From positions 62,001-126,000 of the forward strand of contig JAAVYA010000007.1 of assembly GCA_022790855.1 (NCBI GenBank): DNA of 64,000 nt, written 5' to 3'. Source of the DNA: Lachnospiraceae bacterium. Lineage in GTDB: Bacteria; Bacillota; Clostridia; Lachnospirales; Lachnospiraceae. Below, one piece after another: positions 1-10,152 of the stretch (positions within the stretch are counted from its first letter, which is position 1; the number at the start of each line of letters is the position of its first letter). Made by a program: the position numbers and the translations under genes. Under the pieces are notes generated by a model. The model was given only the letters and a program-made list of their open reading frames with translations. It searched no databases and was not told where the DNA came from.

Positions 1-178
1 TTCTGTCATGGCAATCTCCTCACAAAAATATTGACTTTTTATTGCCCATATGATATCATATGAACCTTCTCTCAACAAGAGAGGAAACAGAATATTTTAC
101 CTACGGTATTTGCCGGCAACATCCGGCAAAGCCAGACCGCTTGGCAAGATATGAAAATATAACTACCAGGAGGAACCA

Positions 179-970
179 ATGATGATTACCATGGAACACG
201 TTTGCAAATCATATTGGATTGCAAAACGAAACGCAGGCATGAAAGAGGCCTGCAAAGCGCTTTTTCACCGGGAGCGGGAAGAGATCCGGGCCCTGCGTGA
301 TATCAGCTTCACCATAGAGGATGGTGAAATGGTGGGATATATCGGCCCCAACGGTGCCGGGAAAAGCTCCACCATCAAAATTTTAAGCGGGATATTGACC
401 CCGGATAGCGGGCAATGTCTTGTGGACGGACGGATTCCCTGGAAAGACAGAATCCGCCATGTCAAAGAAATCGGCGTTGTATTCGGACAGCGCTCTCAGC
501 TATGGTGGGATGTCCCCGTCATAGACTCCTTTCTGCTTTTGAAGGACATCTATTGTATTCCGGATCCGGTTTACCATTCCAATGTAGACGAATTAACGGA
601 ACTGCTTCATCTAAAAGAGCTTTTGCGCACACCTGCCAGGCAGCTCTCGTTAGGGCAGCGTATGCGGTGTGAAATTGCGGCCTCTTTGTTACATAGCCCT
701 AAGATTTTATTTTTGGACGAGCCTACCATCGGGCTTGACGCCGTATCCAAGCTGGCGGTGCGGGACTTCATCCGAACCCGGAACCAGACGCACGGCACTA
801 CGGTTATTCTGACGACTCACGATATGCAGGACATTGAAGCTTTGACCAACCGCATCCTGTTGATCGGCCGGGGAGAGATTCTTATGGACGGCACCCTGGA
901 AGAGATCAGGCGAGGCGGCCAGACCATTGACGAAACCATCGCCCAGCTCTATCAAGAATACGAGGTTTAG
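179..970 (+). CDS. ABC transporter ATP-binding protein (ABC-2/NatA-like exporter)
   Basis: Walker A GPNGAGKSS, signature LSLGQRMR, Walker B ILFLDEPTIGLD; RBS aggagg upstream; followed by two membrane permeases. Confidence 0.93.
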   Translation: MMITMEHVCKSYWIAKRNAGMKEACKALFHREREEIRALRDISFTIEDGEMVGYIGPNGAGKSSTIKILSGILTPDSGQCLVDGRIPWKDRIRHVKEIGVVFGQRSQLWWDVPVIDSFLLLKDIYCIPDPVYHSNVDELTELLHLKELLRTPARQLSLGQRMRCEIAASLLHSPKILFLDEPTIGLDAVSKLAVRDFIRTRNQTHGTTVILTTHDMQDIEALTNRILLIGRGEILMDGTLEEIRRGGQTIDETIAQLYQEYEV

Positions 971-975
971 GAGGG

Positions 976-1785
976 ATGGATATGAAAAAATATATTTCTT
1001 TTTTCCGGCTTCGTTTTTCTATGGGGCTGCAATACCGGACAGCCGCCCTGGCAGGAATCGCTACGCAATTTGCCTGGGGCGCCCTGGAGGTTCTGGCTTT
1101 TCGCGCTTTTTATGAGACTGATCCAAACAGCTTTCCCATGAGTCTTTCCGCCACCTGTACTTATGTCTGGCTGCAGCAGGCGTTTCTTGCCTTGTTTGCC
1201 GCATGGCTCATGGACAACGAGCTATTAGAATCGATCATAAACGGCAATATCGCCTATGAGCTTTGTCGTCCCGTCCATATTTACGATATGTGGTTTTCCA
1301 AGTCAGCGGCAAACCGTATTTCCAGAGCCGTGCTTCGCAGCGTTCCGATTCTGTTGATCGCCGCTTTCCTGCCTGCGCCTTACGGCCTTTCCCTTCCCGC
1401 AGGCCCTGGATATTTCCTGCTGTTTCTTTTGACGCTGCTGTTGGGTTTGGCCGTCACGGTCTCTTTTTGTATGCTGGTGCATGTATTGGCCTTTTTTACC
1501 ATCTCCCCCAGAGGGCTTCAGATGATATTTGTATCAGCGGCCGATTTTTTTTCAGGCGGTATAATTCCCCTGCCTTTCTTTCCCCCAAAAGTACAGTTTG
1601 TTCTGGAGCTTTTTCCATTTGCATCCATGCAGAATGTACCGCTGCGCATTTACAGCGGCAGCATGACAGAACCGGAGATAGTAAAAGCTTTTGGGTTGCA
1701 GATCTTCTGGCTTTTGCTTTTGCTGGCGGGAGGAAGGAAGCTTTGCCGTTATGGAGAACAAAAAGTTACGATACAGGGAGGTTGA
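976..1785 (+). CDS. ABC-2 type transporter permease
   Basis: Hydrophobic multi-TM protein directly downstream of the ATPase; resembles the ABC-2/DUF990 permease family. Confidence 0.85.
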   Translation: MDMKKYISFFRLRFSMGLQYRTAALAGIATQFAWGALEVLAFRAFYETDPNSFPMSLSATCTYVWLQQAFLALFAAWLMDNELLESIINGNIAYELCRPVHIYDMWFSKSAANRISRAVLRSVPILLIAAFLPAPYGLSLPAGPGYFLLFLLTLLLGLAVTVSFCMLVHVLAFFTISPRGLQMIFVSAADFFSGGIIPLPFFPPKVQFVLELFPFASMQNVPLRIYSGSMTEPEIVKAFGLQIFWLLLLLAGGRKLCRYGEQKVTIQGG

Positions 1786-1788
1786 GAA

Positions 1789-2610
1789 ATGAAACATGAT
1801 AGTCAAGTCCAAACAAGAAGCATCCGCCACTCCCTCAAGCTTTATCATCATTACGTTTCCATCAATGTCAGAAGCGCCATGGAATACAAAACCTCGTTTC
1901 TCCTTACGGCGGCGGGACAATTTCTTGTTTCTTTCCATGTATTTTTAGGTATTCTGTTCTTGTTTCAGCGCTTTTCCAACGTGAAAGGCTTTACCTACAG
2001 TGAGGTTTTGCTGTGCTATTCGATTGTATTATTGGAATTCTCCCTGGCGGAAATGTTTGCCAGAGGATTTGACCAGTTTTCTGAAATGGTAAGAAACGGA
2101 TCTTTCGACCGGGTACTGGTGCGTCCCCAAAATGAAATATTACAGGTATTGGGAAGCAAATTTGAACTCACCCGGATCGGGCGTCTTCTCCAGGCCCTTG
2201 TCATGTTTTTTTATGGAATCTTACAAAGCCATATTGTGTGGACGCCCGGCAAGGTCTTTACGGTGATTTTTATGCTTTTGGGGGGAATCTGCCTCTTTTC
2301 TGGCATCTTTTTACTCTATGCCTCACTGTGCTTTTTTACTCTGGAAGGGCTGGAATTTATGAATATCGCCACCGACGGAGCCAAGGAATACGGCAAATAT
2401 CCCTTGAGCATTTATGGAAAACGTTTGCTGCAGTTTACCACCTTTGTGATTCCGTACGCTTTGGTACAGTATTATCCCCTATTGTATCTTTTAGATCAAA
2501 GAACAGGCATCTTCTTTGTGTTTTTGCCCCTTCTGGCAATGCTGTTTCTGGCGCCTTGTTATCTTTTGTGGCGGTTTGGGGTGCGGTGTTATAAATCCAG
2601 CGGGTCTTAA
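1789..2610 (+). CDS. ABC-2 type transporter permease (second subunit)
   Basis: Multi-TM ORF in the same operon; 3-bp gap from the preceding gene. Confidence 0.85.
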   Translation: MKHDSQVQTRSIRHSLKLYHHYVSINVRSAMEYKTSFLLTAAGQFLVSFHVFLGILFLFQRFSNVKGFTYSEVLLCYSIVLLEFSLAEMFARGFDQFSEMVRNGSFDRVLVRPQNEILQVLGSKFELTRIGRLLQALVMFFYGILQSHIVWTPGKVFTVIFMLLGGICLFSGIFLLYASLCFFTLEGLEFMNIATDGAKEYGKYPLSIYGKRLLQFTTFVIPYALVQYYPLLYLLDQRTGIFFVFLPLLAMLFLAPCYLLWRFGVRCYKSSGS

Positions 2611-2623
2611 GTTCCATGCACAA

Positions 2624-2675
2624 AAAAATATCTGCTCGGCAGCATTTTGCTTTATGCCGCCAAGCAGACAATTTG
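2624..2675. terminator. Hairpin between convergent genes, candidate bidirectional terminator
   Basis: tctgctcggcagca...tgccgccaagcaga imperfect inverted repeat in the convergent gap, flanked by A/T runs. Confidence 0.55.
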
Positions 2676-2678
2676 CCA

Positions 2679-5036
2679 TCATTCACTCACCAGTTGTTTT
2701 ATGGATATTCTGCTGATGGTTTTTATGATTACACATGTACCTAAGACCATGCAAACCGGCAGAAAAAGAAGACTGACTGCCATTCCTTCTAATGAGTTTA
2801 CAAACGGAAATTCTGAAAGCCCTAGTAATCTGGCATATGGAGTCAGCAATTTTGGTACCACAACTATTCCAAATATAAGCCCTAGGCTATTTCCTGCAAT
2901 GGCAGACAAACCATTTCTCCAGGAATAAATTTTCACAATCTGCCAAGGCGTCATTCCTATGGCCTTTAGCAAACCGATCATTCTCTGCTCATGCCGAATT
3001 AATAAGAATGTCAGGTTCAGGGTAATTAATATTACCACAACAAACAGTATTGCCAAAATCGTCCCCATGGCAGGCACCAGAATACCACTAATATTCTCGC
3101 CATTTGACTTTGACGCAATGAAGGAAAACTTCCCGCCATATTCCTTGGCCAACTCTTTGGCATATTCCCATTTATCAACGCCGTCATCAAGTACAAGCAT
3201 ATAATCTCCAAAAGCACCGCCGTATCTTACAAATTGATCCAGATTACCTGTAACCATTCGAACCACGTTTCCATAATTGGAAAGCGTCTGAAAAATTCCT
3301 GTAATCTTATATTGCGCCTTTCGTCCGTTTACCATAAGTTCCATACTCTCTCCAACGTCCAATCCATATTTTTGAGACAGCGCCAGACCGATTCCTACCT
3401 CATCTTCATGCAGCGGCCGCCTTCCTTTCAAAAATCTGTCTTTGATTTTTTCATGCCACGGCAGTTCATAAACCTCTGTTGTGATATTCTGCCAGGTTTC
3501 TCCATCCTCAGGTTTGAATTGACATACGATCTTATTTACTCCATATGTGTAACGAACCTGGGGGGCATTTTCCAATTCCTCAATAATATCGCTTACCGCC
3601 GTCTCCTCCAGGGATGTAACGTATATATCTGTTTTGATAAATCCCCATATCTCCGGCTCCTGGTCAATATCCCTGACAGCATTCAAACATCCCAGGCCGA
3701 GTATGATAAGGCACCCAAATATCAGAGAGATGCCTGCTATATACAAAAACCTCAGCTTCTTATTCGGAATCCCCCGGACAGCATAATACCGCGAAAAGGA
3801 ACCACGCCACGTATATATTTCCTTAGGTTCTTTGTATTTTTGTTCCTTTCTATGCCAAGCCCCCGTCCGGATTGCAGAGGCTGCATTTAATCTCCGAACT
3901 TTCAAGACCGCGCAAAAGCATAGGGCTACTACCCCAATCATTACAAGAATTCCGGTATATAGTTGATAAATGCCCACCCCTGTAAAGGAAACTGTAAATA
4001 TCCCCATATCTCCAAGAATTTTTGTTATAATGATTTTACTCAATCCTCCGCCTAAAATACTTCCTGCACAAGCCCCCAAAAAGCCAATGGTTCCGTAACA
4101 TATAAGATAAATCCCTGTAATCTGTCCTGCGGTCATTCCCAGGGATTTATATATGCCGATACTTCTCACATCTTCCTCCATGTCACTTCGGATCAGAAAC
4201 AGCGTTAGTGCAATTACCGCAGCGGCTAAAACAACACTTACAAAACAAAGGATCTGTCCGATCATTTGATAAAGCGCCGTATATCCTCCCTTTATCCTGT
4301 CATAGGTATAAAGAGACTCCCCCAGGGGGGTATGAAAATATGCTTCAGCGTTCCGGATAAAATCCTGCTCCTTTTGAAAAGTATATTCTTGGAATTGGAT
4401 TTCCAGATAGCTTATCACATTGTTTTCTGCCAAAGGAAAGCCAGAGAGCTGACCGGCCCCGCACCACATTCGATAAACATTGGTACTGCTTCCCCCAAAC
4501 ACAGGATCTGCAACAATGTTTGCGACGTTTACGGTCACTGCCTGATCTGCCAATCGCAAAACCAGATGGTCTCCTGTTTCTATATCTAAGATGTTCGCCA
4601 TCTTTGTCGTGATCCAGATCTCATTTTGGCCGGGCATCTTAGGCGTTTTGCTTGTCAGTATCTTAGGAGAAAGCATATGGCCGTTTATTGTTTCTGGAAG
4701 CTCCAGCAAGATGCCGTTGCTTAGCTTTCTTCCGTTTATTTCTATGTAATCAATGGTTTTCGTATTCTCTGTGATTTGAAATATAAAATCCTCCTGCAAC
4801 CCCTCCAGATATTGGCGTACAATGTCTGTGGGAATCATTTCACGGTTCCACAAGCAGCACATCTGGGATCCGTCCATTTCTTCATAAGCCCTGTCAAATA
4901 TGGGATTCAACTCTTTCAGCAGAATCCAGGCATTTACCATCAAGGAGGCTGTGATCAAAATGCAGATCCAAAGGAATAAATTCGGAATTTTTTTCCTGCG
5001 TAATTTTGCCAGAGCGCACCTAAGAGACGCTTTCAA
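2679..5036 (-). CDS. FtsX-like ABC transporter permease (785 aa)
   Basis: Two FtsX-type modules with an extracellular region; adjacent LolD/MacB-like ATPase. Confidence 0.9.
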   Translation of the reverse strand: MKASLRCALAKLRRKKIPNLFLWICILITASLMVNAWILLKELNPIFDRAYEEMDGSQMCCLWNREMIPTDIVRQYLEGLQEDFIFQITENTKTIDYIEINGRKLSNGILLELPETINGHMLSPKILTSKTPKMPGQNEIWITTKMANILDIETGDHLVLRLADQAVTVNVANIVADPVFGGSSTNVYRMWCGAGQLSGFPLAENNVISYLEIQFQEYTFQKEQDFIRNAEAYFHTPLGESLYTYDRIKGGYTALYQMIGQILCFVSVVLAAAVIALTLFLIRSDMEEDVRSIGIYKSLGMTAGQITGIYLICYGTIGFLGACAGSILGGGLSKIIITKILGDMGIFTVSFTGVGIYQLYTGILVMIGVVALCFCAVLKVRRLNAASAIRTGAWHRKEQKYKEPKEIYTWRGSFSRYYAVRGIPNKKLRFLYIAGISLIFGCLIILGLGCLNAVRDIDQEPEIWGFIKTDIYVTSLEETAVSDIIEELENAPQVRYTYGVNKIVCQFKPEDGETWQNITTEVYELPWHEKIKDRFLKGRRPLHEDEVGIGLALSQKYGLDVGESMELMVNGRKAQYKITGIFQTLSNYGNVVRMVTGNLDQFVRYGGAFGDYMLVLDDGVDKWEYAKELAKEYGGKFSFIASKSNGENISGILVPAMGTILAILFVVVILITLNLTFLLIRHEQRMIGLLKAIGMTPWQIVKIYSWRNGLSAIAGNSLGLIFGIVVVPKLLTPYARLLGLSEFPFVNSLEGMAVSLLFLPVCMVLGTCVIIKTISRISIKQLVSE

Positions 5037-5037
5037 A

Positions 5038-5790
5038 TTACCACCCCCTTTGTTGTAAAAAGCGCATCAGTTCCACTTCTCTGGACTTCCTCTGTACGTC
5101 TTTCCCAAACGTAAGCTCTCCTGTTACACGACCGTCCGCAATATAGACTACTCGTCCGCCTCTGACCGCAACTTTCATATCATGCGTAACTAAAACAATC
5201 GTCTGGCCCATTTGGTTCAGTTTGGTCAAAAGGGCCATGACAATTTTGGACTGTGCTGAATTTAAGCTTCCTGTAGGTTCATCACACAATAGAAGCGAAG
5301 GCCGATTTATTACTGCGCGTAATATCGCAGCCCGCTGCTGCTGTCCTCCGGATAATTGGGAAGGGTATTTTTTGATATGCTCTTTTAGGCCAAACTGGTT
5401 ACACAAAGCTAGAATCACATCTTTATTTTTCCCTGCATCCTTTTTATTCAGCATAATTGGCAGTATCATATTCTCATAGACAGTAAGATCTGGAATCAGG
5501 CATTGTTGCTGAAATACAATTCCTATGTTCTTGCGCCTGAATATTGTCTTTGCCGATTCGCTCATGCACCCAAAATCCGCCGTCCTCCCATATTGAATCG
5601 TCCCTTCGTCAGGAGCGTCAATACCGGCGATCAAATGCAAAAGGCTTGTTTTCCCAGATCCGGAAGCACCCATAATTATAACGAATTCACCCTCCTCCAC
5701 CTCCAGATCAATGTTATTGACAACTCTGCTTTCCCTGGTTCCCTCGCGATATTTTTTGACTAGACTTTTTACCTCCAGCAGCTTTTTCAT
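5038..5790 (-). CDS. ABC transporter ATP-binding protein (LolD/MacB-type)
   Basis: GASGSGKTSLLH, LSGGQQQRAAILRA, LLLCDEPTGSLNS motifs. Confidence 0.95.
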   Translation of the reverse strand: MKKLLEVKSLVKKYREGTRESRVVNNIDLEVEEGEFVIIMGASGSGKTSLLHLIAGIDAPDEGTIQYGRTADFGCMSESAKTIFRRKNIGIVFQQQCLIPDLTVYENMILPIMLNKKDAGKNKDVILALCNQFGLKEHIKKYPSQLSGGQQQRAAILRAVINRPSLLLCDEPTGSLNSAQSKIVMALLTKLNQMGQTIVLVTHDMKVAVRGGRVVYIADGRVTGELTFGKDVQRKSREVELMRFLQQRGW

Positions 5791-5807
5791 TCTAACCTCC
5801 TTACCCT

Positions 5808-6578
5808 TTATGGATACGAATTACAAATCACCCGTTTCATCCTGAACTCCAAAATCACATAGACGATTTTTCCGACGGCTGTGTACAGCAATGTCAATGC
5901 GCTTTGGGCAAGCGCAGGCCATATCGGCTCGGAGTCATTCCTATAATTCATCATGGAAAACAATCCCAGAAAAAAAATGAGACCCCCCAGCGTCAATGTT
6001 AATGCCCCGGCATATTGCACCGCCTGTAAGGAAAGCTCCCCCTCTTCTCCAGACAGCTTTTTTAAGGAGAAACAGATTTTCCATGCATTTAGATAATCGT
6101 GAAACCAGCCGGAAATCGACATGATCGTAAATTTAATTCCCAACAGGTAGAGCAATGTAGGCAGCTCAAATAGATCCAGGAACCTTCCCATGCGCAGGGA
6201 AAAAACAAACAGATATAAAAAAGCTGCACACGTCAGTAACGTACCCGCCGCCATACCGATATTCTTGCTTTTGCTCCTAGGTTCGATATCATTCAGTTTG
6301 CGGACCAATCCTACGATGTTACTCTCGGACTTTTGCATATATTCTTGGGAGGAAAATTCCTGGGATAAAAATTTTTCTCCTGCCAGGAGTTCGTTGACAT
6401 CTACCCGTAAAACAGAACTAAGCTTTAAGAGGATAGATGCATCCGGCAATCTATTTCCCGTTTCCCATTTAGATATTGTCTTATCCGTCACACTAAGCAA
6501 ATCCGCCAACTGCTTCTGGGTCATGCCTTGGGCCTTGCGCATATCTGCAATAAATTTTCCTATTTTTATTTGATCCAT
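5808..6578 (-). CDS. XRE-family HTH regulator with C-terminal membrane region
   Basis: HTH IGKFIADMRKAQGMTQKQLADLLSVTDKTISKWETG; start moved from 6632 to the ATG at 6578, which is preceded by aggagg. Confidence 0.88.
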   Translation of the reverse strand: MDQIKIGKFIADMRKAQGMTQKQLADLLSVTDKTISKWETGNRLPDASILLKLSSVLRVDVNELLAGEKFLSQEFSSQEYMQKSESNIVGLVRKLNDIEPRSKSKNIGMAAGTLLTCAAFLYLFVFSLRMGRFLDLFELPTLLYLLGIKFTIMSISGWFHDYLNAWKICFSLKKLSGEEGELSLQAVQYAGALTLTLGGLIFFLGLFSMMNYRNDSEPIWPALAQSALTLLYTAVGKIVYVILEFRMKRVICNSYP

Positions 6579-6680
6579 CCACAACCTCCTTATGCACAAT
6601 AGACGCGTTATTCCTACCAGACGCCTTATCAAAAGTGTATCTCATCGTATCCTCTAAATACAACCTCCAAATGGAAGAAT

Positions 6681-6701
6681 CATTCTCCGTTTTGGAGAAT
6701 G
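6681..6701. promoter_or_regulatory. Perfect inverted repeat CATTCTCC-gtttt-GGAGAATG upstream of the XRE regulator
   Basis: 8-bp perfect arms, 5-bp spacer, about 100 bp upstream of the XRE start. Confidence 0.4.
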
Positions 6702-6723
6702 CCCCATATTTCACTCTTTACAT

Positions 6724-6794
6724 AAAAATATGCTCAAAATGTTTCCAACTAATCATCAAAACATGATTTGGAAAACATTCAGAGCATATTTTAT
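6724..6794 (-). terminator. Terminator-like long inverted repeat after the EF-G paralogue
   Basis: AAAATATGCTCAAAATGTTTCCAA ... TTGGAAAACATTCAGAGCATATTTT. Confidence 0.65.
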
Positions 6795-6811
6795 CCGAAA
6801 TGGACGAACGC

Positions 6812-8902
6812 TTAATCCTCGCCCTTATCCAGTTTATTCATTCTTGCAGCAACTTCCTTCTCCTGGATGTCGCTGGGGGCCTGCTCGTAGCGGGCAAACT
6901 CATAAGAGAAGTTACCGCTGCCGCCGGTCATGGAACGAAGATCTGTCATGTAACCGTAGATCTCCATCACGGGCACGTCCGCAACTACTTCCGTCTTGCC
7001 GCCTTCCACAGGATTCATGCCAAGCACTCTGCCTCGGCGCTTGTTCAAATCACCCATAACGTCTCCGGTGTGCTTGTCGTATACCACTACCTTCATGGTA
7101 ACAATCGGCTCTAACAGCACGGGGGAAGCTTCCATAAAGCCCTTCTTAAAGGCTTGGCGGGCAGCAGTCTTGAAGGCCATCTCCGAAGAATCTACCGGAT
7201 GATAAGACCCGTCATACAATACGGCTTTCACACCCACAACGGGATATGCCGCCATAGGCCCTGCCAACACGGCTTCCTGGATCCCTTTTTCCACAGCCGG
7301 GAAGTAATTCTTGGGAACAGCTCCGCCCACAACGCTTTGTTCAAAGACATACGGCTGTTCCAAATCCCCAGAAGGTTCAAAGGTCATCTTTACATGGCCG
7401 TACTGTCCATGGCCGCCAGTCTGCTTTTTATATTTGTATTCAATGTCCGCTTTCTTGCGGATGGTCTCTTTAAACGCCACCTTGGGCCTGCTTAATTCTA
7501 CGTCTACTTTATATTTCTCCAAAAGCTTGCTTACTGCCACTTCAATATGCTGATCCCCGATACCATATACCAACGTCTGGCTGTTGGCGCTGTCGTTGAC
7601 GATCTTCAAGGTGAGATCCTCCTGCATCAGCTTCTGGAACGCCTGGGAAATCTTATCTTCATCTCCCTTGTTCTTTGCCTTATAGCGCATATAGGTATAG
7701 GGAGTGGAAATCTGGGTCTTGCCATAGACAATGGGATTGGCCTTCGTAGACAATGTATCTCTGGTTCCTACTTTATTCAGCTTCGCCAATGCGCCGATAT
7801 CTCCGGCATGGAGCTCCGGCACTTCTTCTGTCTTGTTTCCCCGGATCACATAGACTTTTCCGATCTTATCGTCCATATCCTTCTCGGGATTATGTAATAC
7901 GTCGTCCGACTTGATGACGCCGGAATTCACTTTGATCAGAGAATACTTTCCGATAAACGGATCTACGATGGTCTTAAAAATATAAGCGGACTTGGGCTTT
8001 GATATATCATAATCCCCGGCAAAAACTTCATTGGTCTTTAAATTCACGCCGCTGCAGGGACGCTTCTCCGGGCTGGGCAGGTATTTTACAATGTCGTCCA
8101 AAAGTGTATAAATACCTTGTACCAGAACGCTGGAACCCATGGAAGTAGGCACGATGCTGCCGTCTACCACATTGGTTCGGAGCGCCGTACGAATCTCAAA
8201 TTCGGAAAATTCCTCTCCGCCAAAATAACGGTCCATATATTCTTCGCTGGTCTCCGCCACTGTCTCCATCAGAACTTCTCGGTATTTTTCCAGATATTCT
8301 TTGGAATAATCCGGCATCTCAATCTCCTGTACCTGGCCTTTGTCGTCCCAGCGGTTGGCAGTCTGGGCTACCACATTTACATATCCCACGAATTTTTCAT
8401 TCTCGCGGATGGGGAAATGGAAGGGGGCGATACGCTTGCCGTACATCTCCTGGAGATCCTCCACCACTTGACGGAAGCTTGCGTTATCCACGTCCATATC
8501 CGTTACAAAAAACATTCTTGGAAGCTTATATCTCTCGCAGATCTCCCAGGACTTCTGGGTTCCCACCTCAATACCTGCTTTGCCGGATACCACAATGATA
8601 GCGGCGTCGGCGACGCTGGCTGCTTCCTCAACTTCTCCTACAAACCCGAAATATCCCGGCGTGTCCAATATATTAATCTTCGTATCTTCCCAGATGATAG
8701 GAACTACGGAAGTATTAACAGAAAAAAGACGCTTTATCTCTTCTTTGTCGTAATCGCTGATGGTATTCCCGTCTGTCACTTTTCCCATTCTGGTGGTGAT
8801 GCCGGACAAGTATGCCATAGCTTCCACCAGGGTAGTCTTTCCGCAGCCGCCGTGCCCCAGCAGGACTACATTTCTGATTTTGTCAGTTGTATAAACGTTC
8901 AT
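6812..8902 (-). CDS. Elongation factor G-like translational GTPase (EF-G paralogue)
   Basis: GHGGCGKTTL P-loop, DTPGY G3, full-length EF-G-like domains to the C-terminus (696 aa). Confidence 0.9.
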   Translation of the reverse strand: MNVYTTDKIRNVVLLGHGGCGKTTLVEAMAYLSGITTRMGKVTDGNTISDYDKEEIKRLFSVNTSVVPIIWEDTKINILDTPGYFGFVGEVEEAASVADAAIIVVSGKAGIEVGTQKSWEICERYKLPRMFFVTDMDVDNASFRQVVEDLQEMYGKRIAPFHFPIRENEKFVGYVNVVAQTANRWDDKGQVQEIEMPDYSKEYLEKYREVLMETVAETSEEYMDRYFGGEEFSEFEIRTALRTNVVDGSIVPTSMGSSVLVQGIYTLLDDIVKYLPSPEKRPCSGVNLKTNEVFAGDYDISKPKSAYIFKTIVDPFIGKYSLIKVNSGVIKSDDVLHNPEKDMDDKIGKVYVIRGNKTEEVPELHAGDIGALAKLNKVGTRDTLSTKANPIVYGKTQISTPYTYMRYKAKNKGDEDKISQAFQKLMQEDLTLKIVNDSANSQTLVYGIGDQHIEVAVSKLLEKYKVDVELSRPKVAFKETIRKKADIEYKYKKQTGGHGQYGHVKMTFEPSGDLEQPYVFEQSVVGGAVPKNYFPAVEKGIQEAVLAGPMAAYPVVGVKAVLYDGSYHPVDSSEMAFKTAARQAFKKGFMEASPVLLEPIVTMKVVVYDKHTGDVMGDLNKRRGRVLGMNPVEGGKTEVVADVPVMEIYGYMTDLRSMTGGSGNFSYEFARYEQAPSDIQEKEVAARMNKLDKGED

Positions 8903-9057
8903 ACGAATTCCTCCAATGCTGTTTTTTATACGATGTATATATTGTACTAAAAATCCTGGATATTTACAACTCTTTTATTCATTTTTACAAGAAAACTTTC
9001 TTTTGTGCTTCAACGCGCCAAAGCATTGACTTTTTTTCGAAAACAAGGTATGATACC

Positions 9058-9096
9058 CTCAGTGTATAAGTGGACATCTGCTTCTTGTACACTGAG
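9058..9096 (+). promoter_or_regulatory. Leader inverted repeat upstream of DAHP synthase
   Basis: CTCAGTGTA ... TACACTGAG, 9-bp perfect arms, 21-nt spacer. Confidence 0.35.
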
Positions 9097-9135
9097 AGTA
9101 ATGCTTACACAATTTAAAAGAAGAGGTATTGTATT

Positions 9136-10152
9136 ATGATTATCGTTATGAAGCCCAATGCTCCCCAGGAGTCCATCAGCCAGGTTGCATCTATCATTGA
9201 AACATGCGGACTTACCGTTCATCTTTCCCAAGGGAAGGAAGTTACCATTCTGGGAGTGGTGGGGGACAAGGCCCAATTAGACACCTGTGCCATCCAACTG
9301 AACCCATCCGTGGAAAAAATCGTTTCCATTACGGAAAGTTATAAGCTGTCCAACCGTAAATTCCATCCCCTGCCTTCCGGTTTTACTGTAAAACAAACTT
9401 CCATCGGCCCGGACACCATAACGGTTATGGCCGGCCCATGTGCCGTAGAGACGGAGGAACAACTCATCTCCATCGCCCATGCCGTAAAAAAAGCAGGGGC
9501 CTCCATGCTTCGGGGCGGCGCATTCAAACCAAGGACTTCCCCCTATTCTTTCCAAGGACTGGAAGAGGAAGGATTAAAATTTTTAAAAACAGCCTCCCAG
9601 GAAACGGGCCTGGCCACCATATGCGAAGTTACCAGCGCACATGCGATCGAACTGGCCGAACAATATGTAGATATGCTCCAGATCGGCGCCCGGAATATGC
9701 AGAATTTTGAGCTTTTAAAGGAAGCTGGCAAAAGCAAGCTTCCGGTACTGTTAAAGAGGGGCCTTTCCGCCACCATTGACGAATGGCTGAACGCCGCAGA
9801 ATACATTATGTCTGAGGGCAATGAACATGTGGTACTTTGCGAGCGGGGAATCCGCACCTTTGAGACCGCTACCCGAAACACCTTAGATCTCAGCGCCGTA
9901 TGTGTCCTGAAGGAGAAAACCCATCTTCCGGTGATTGTAGATCCCAGCCATGCCACCGGTGTTCGGAGCTATGTAAGCCCTCTGGCGAAAGCTTCCGTAG
10001 CCTGTGGGGCGGACGGCTTGATGATCGAGGTACATAATGATCCGGCAAAAGCTTTGTCTGACGGACCTCAATCTCTGAACTTCCCTCAATTTGATGCGCT
10101 TATGTCAGAATTAAAGCCCTATGTCTCTTTATCCGGGAGGAAACTTTCATGA
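9136..10152 (+). CDS. aroF: 3-deoxy-7-phosphoheptulonate synthase (DAHP synthase with N-terminal regulatory-type domain)
   Basis: GPCAVETEEQ, RGGAFKPRTSPYSFQG, VDPSHATG motifs. Confidence 0.95.
   Translation: MIIVMKPNAPQESISQVASIIETCGLTVHLSQGKEVTILGVVGDKAQLDTCAIQLNPSVEKIVSITESYKLSNRKFHPLPSGFTVKQTSIGPDTITVMAGPCAVETEEQLISIAHAVKKAGASMLRGGAFKPRTSPYSFQGLEEEGLKFLKTASQETGLATICEVTSAHAIELAEQYVDMLQIGARNMQNFELLKEAGKSKLPVLLKRGLSATIDEWLNAAEYIMSEGNEHVVLCERGIRTFETATRNTLDLSAVCVLKEKTHLPVIVDPSHATGVRSYVSPLAKASVACGADGLMIEVHNDPAKALSDGPQSLNFPQFDALMSELKPYVSLSGRKLS

Noticed and set aside
1-9. Start codon of a minus-strand gene (ATGACAGAA, preceded by gaggag)
   Set aside because: Only three codons are inside the window; product cannot be assigned.
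1263-1799. 178-aa plus-strand ORF
   Set aside because: Out-of-frame overlap of the ABC-2 permease at 976..1785.
8117-8950. 277-aa plus-strand ORF opposite the EF-G paralogue
   Set aside because: Antisense shadow of a clear GTPase gene; no RBS and no recognisable domain.
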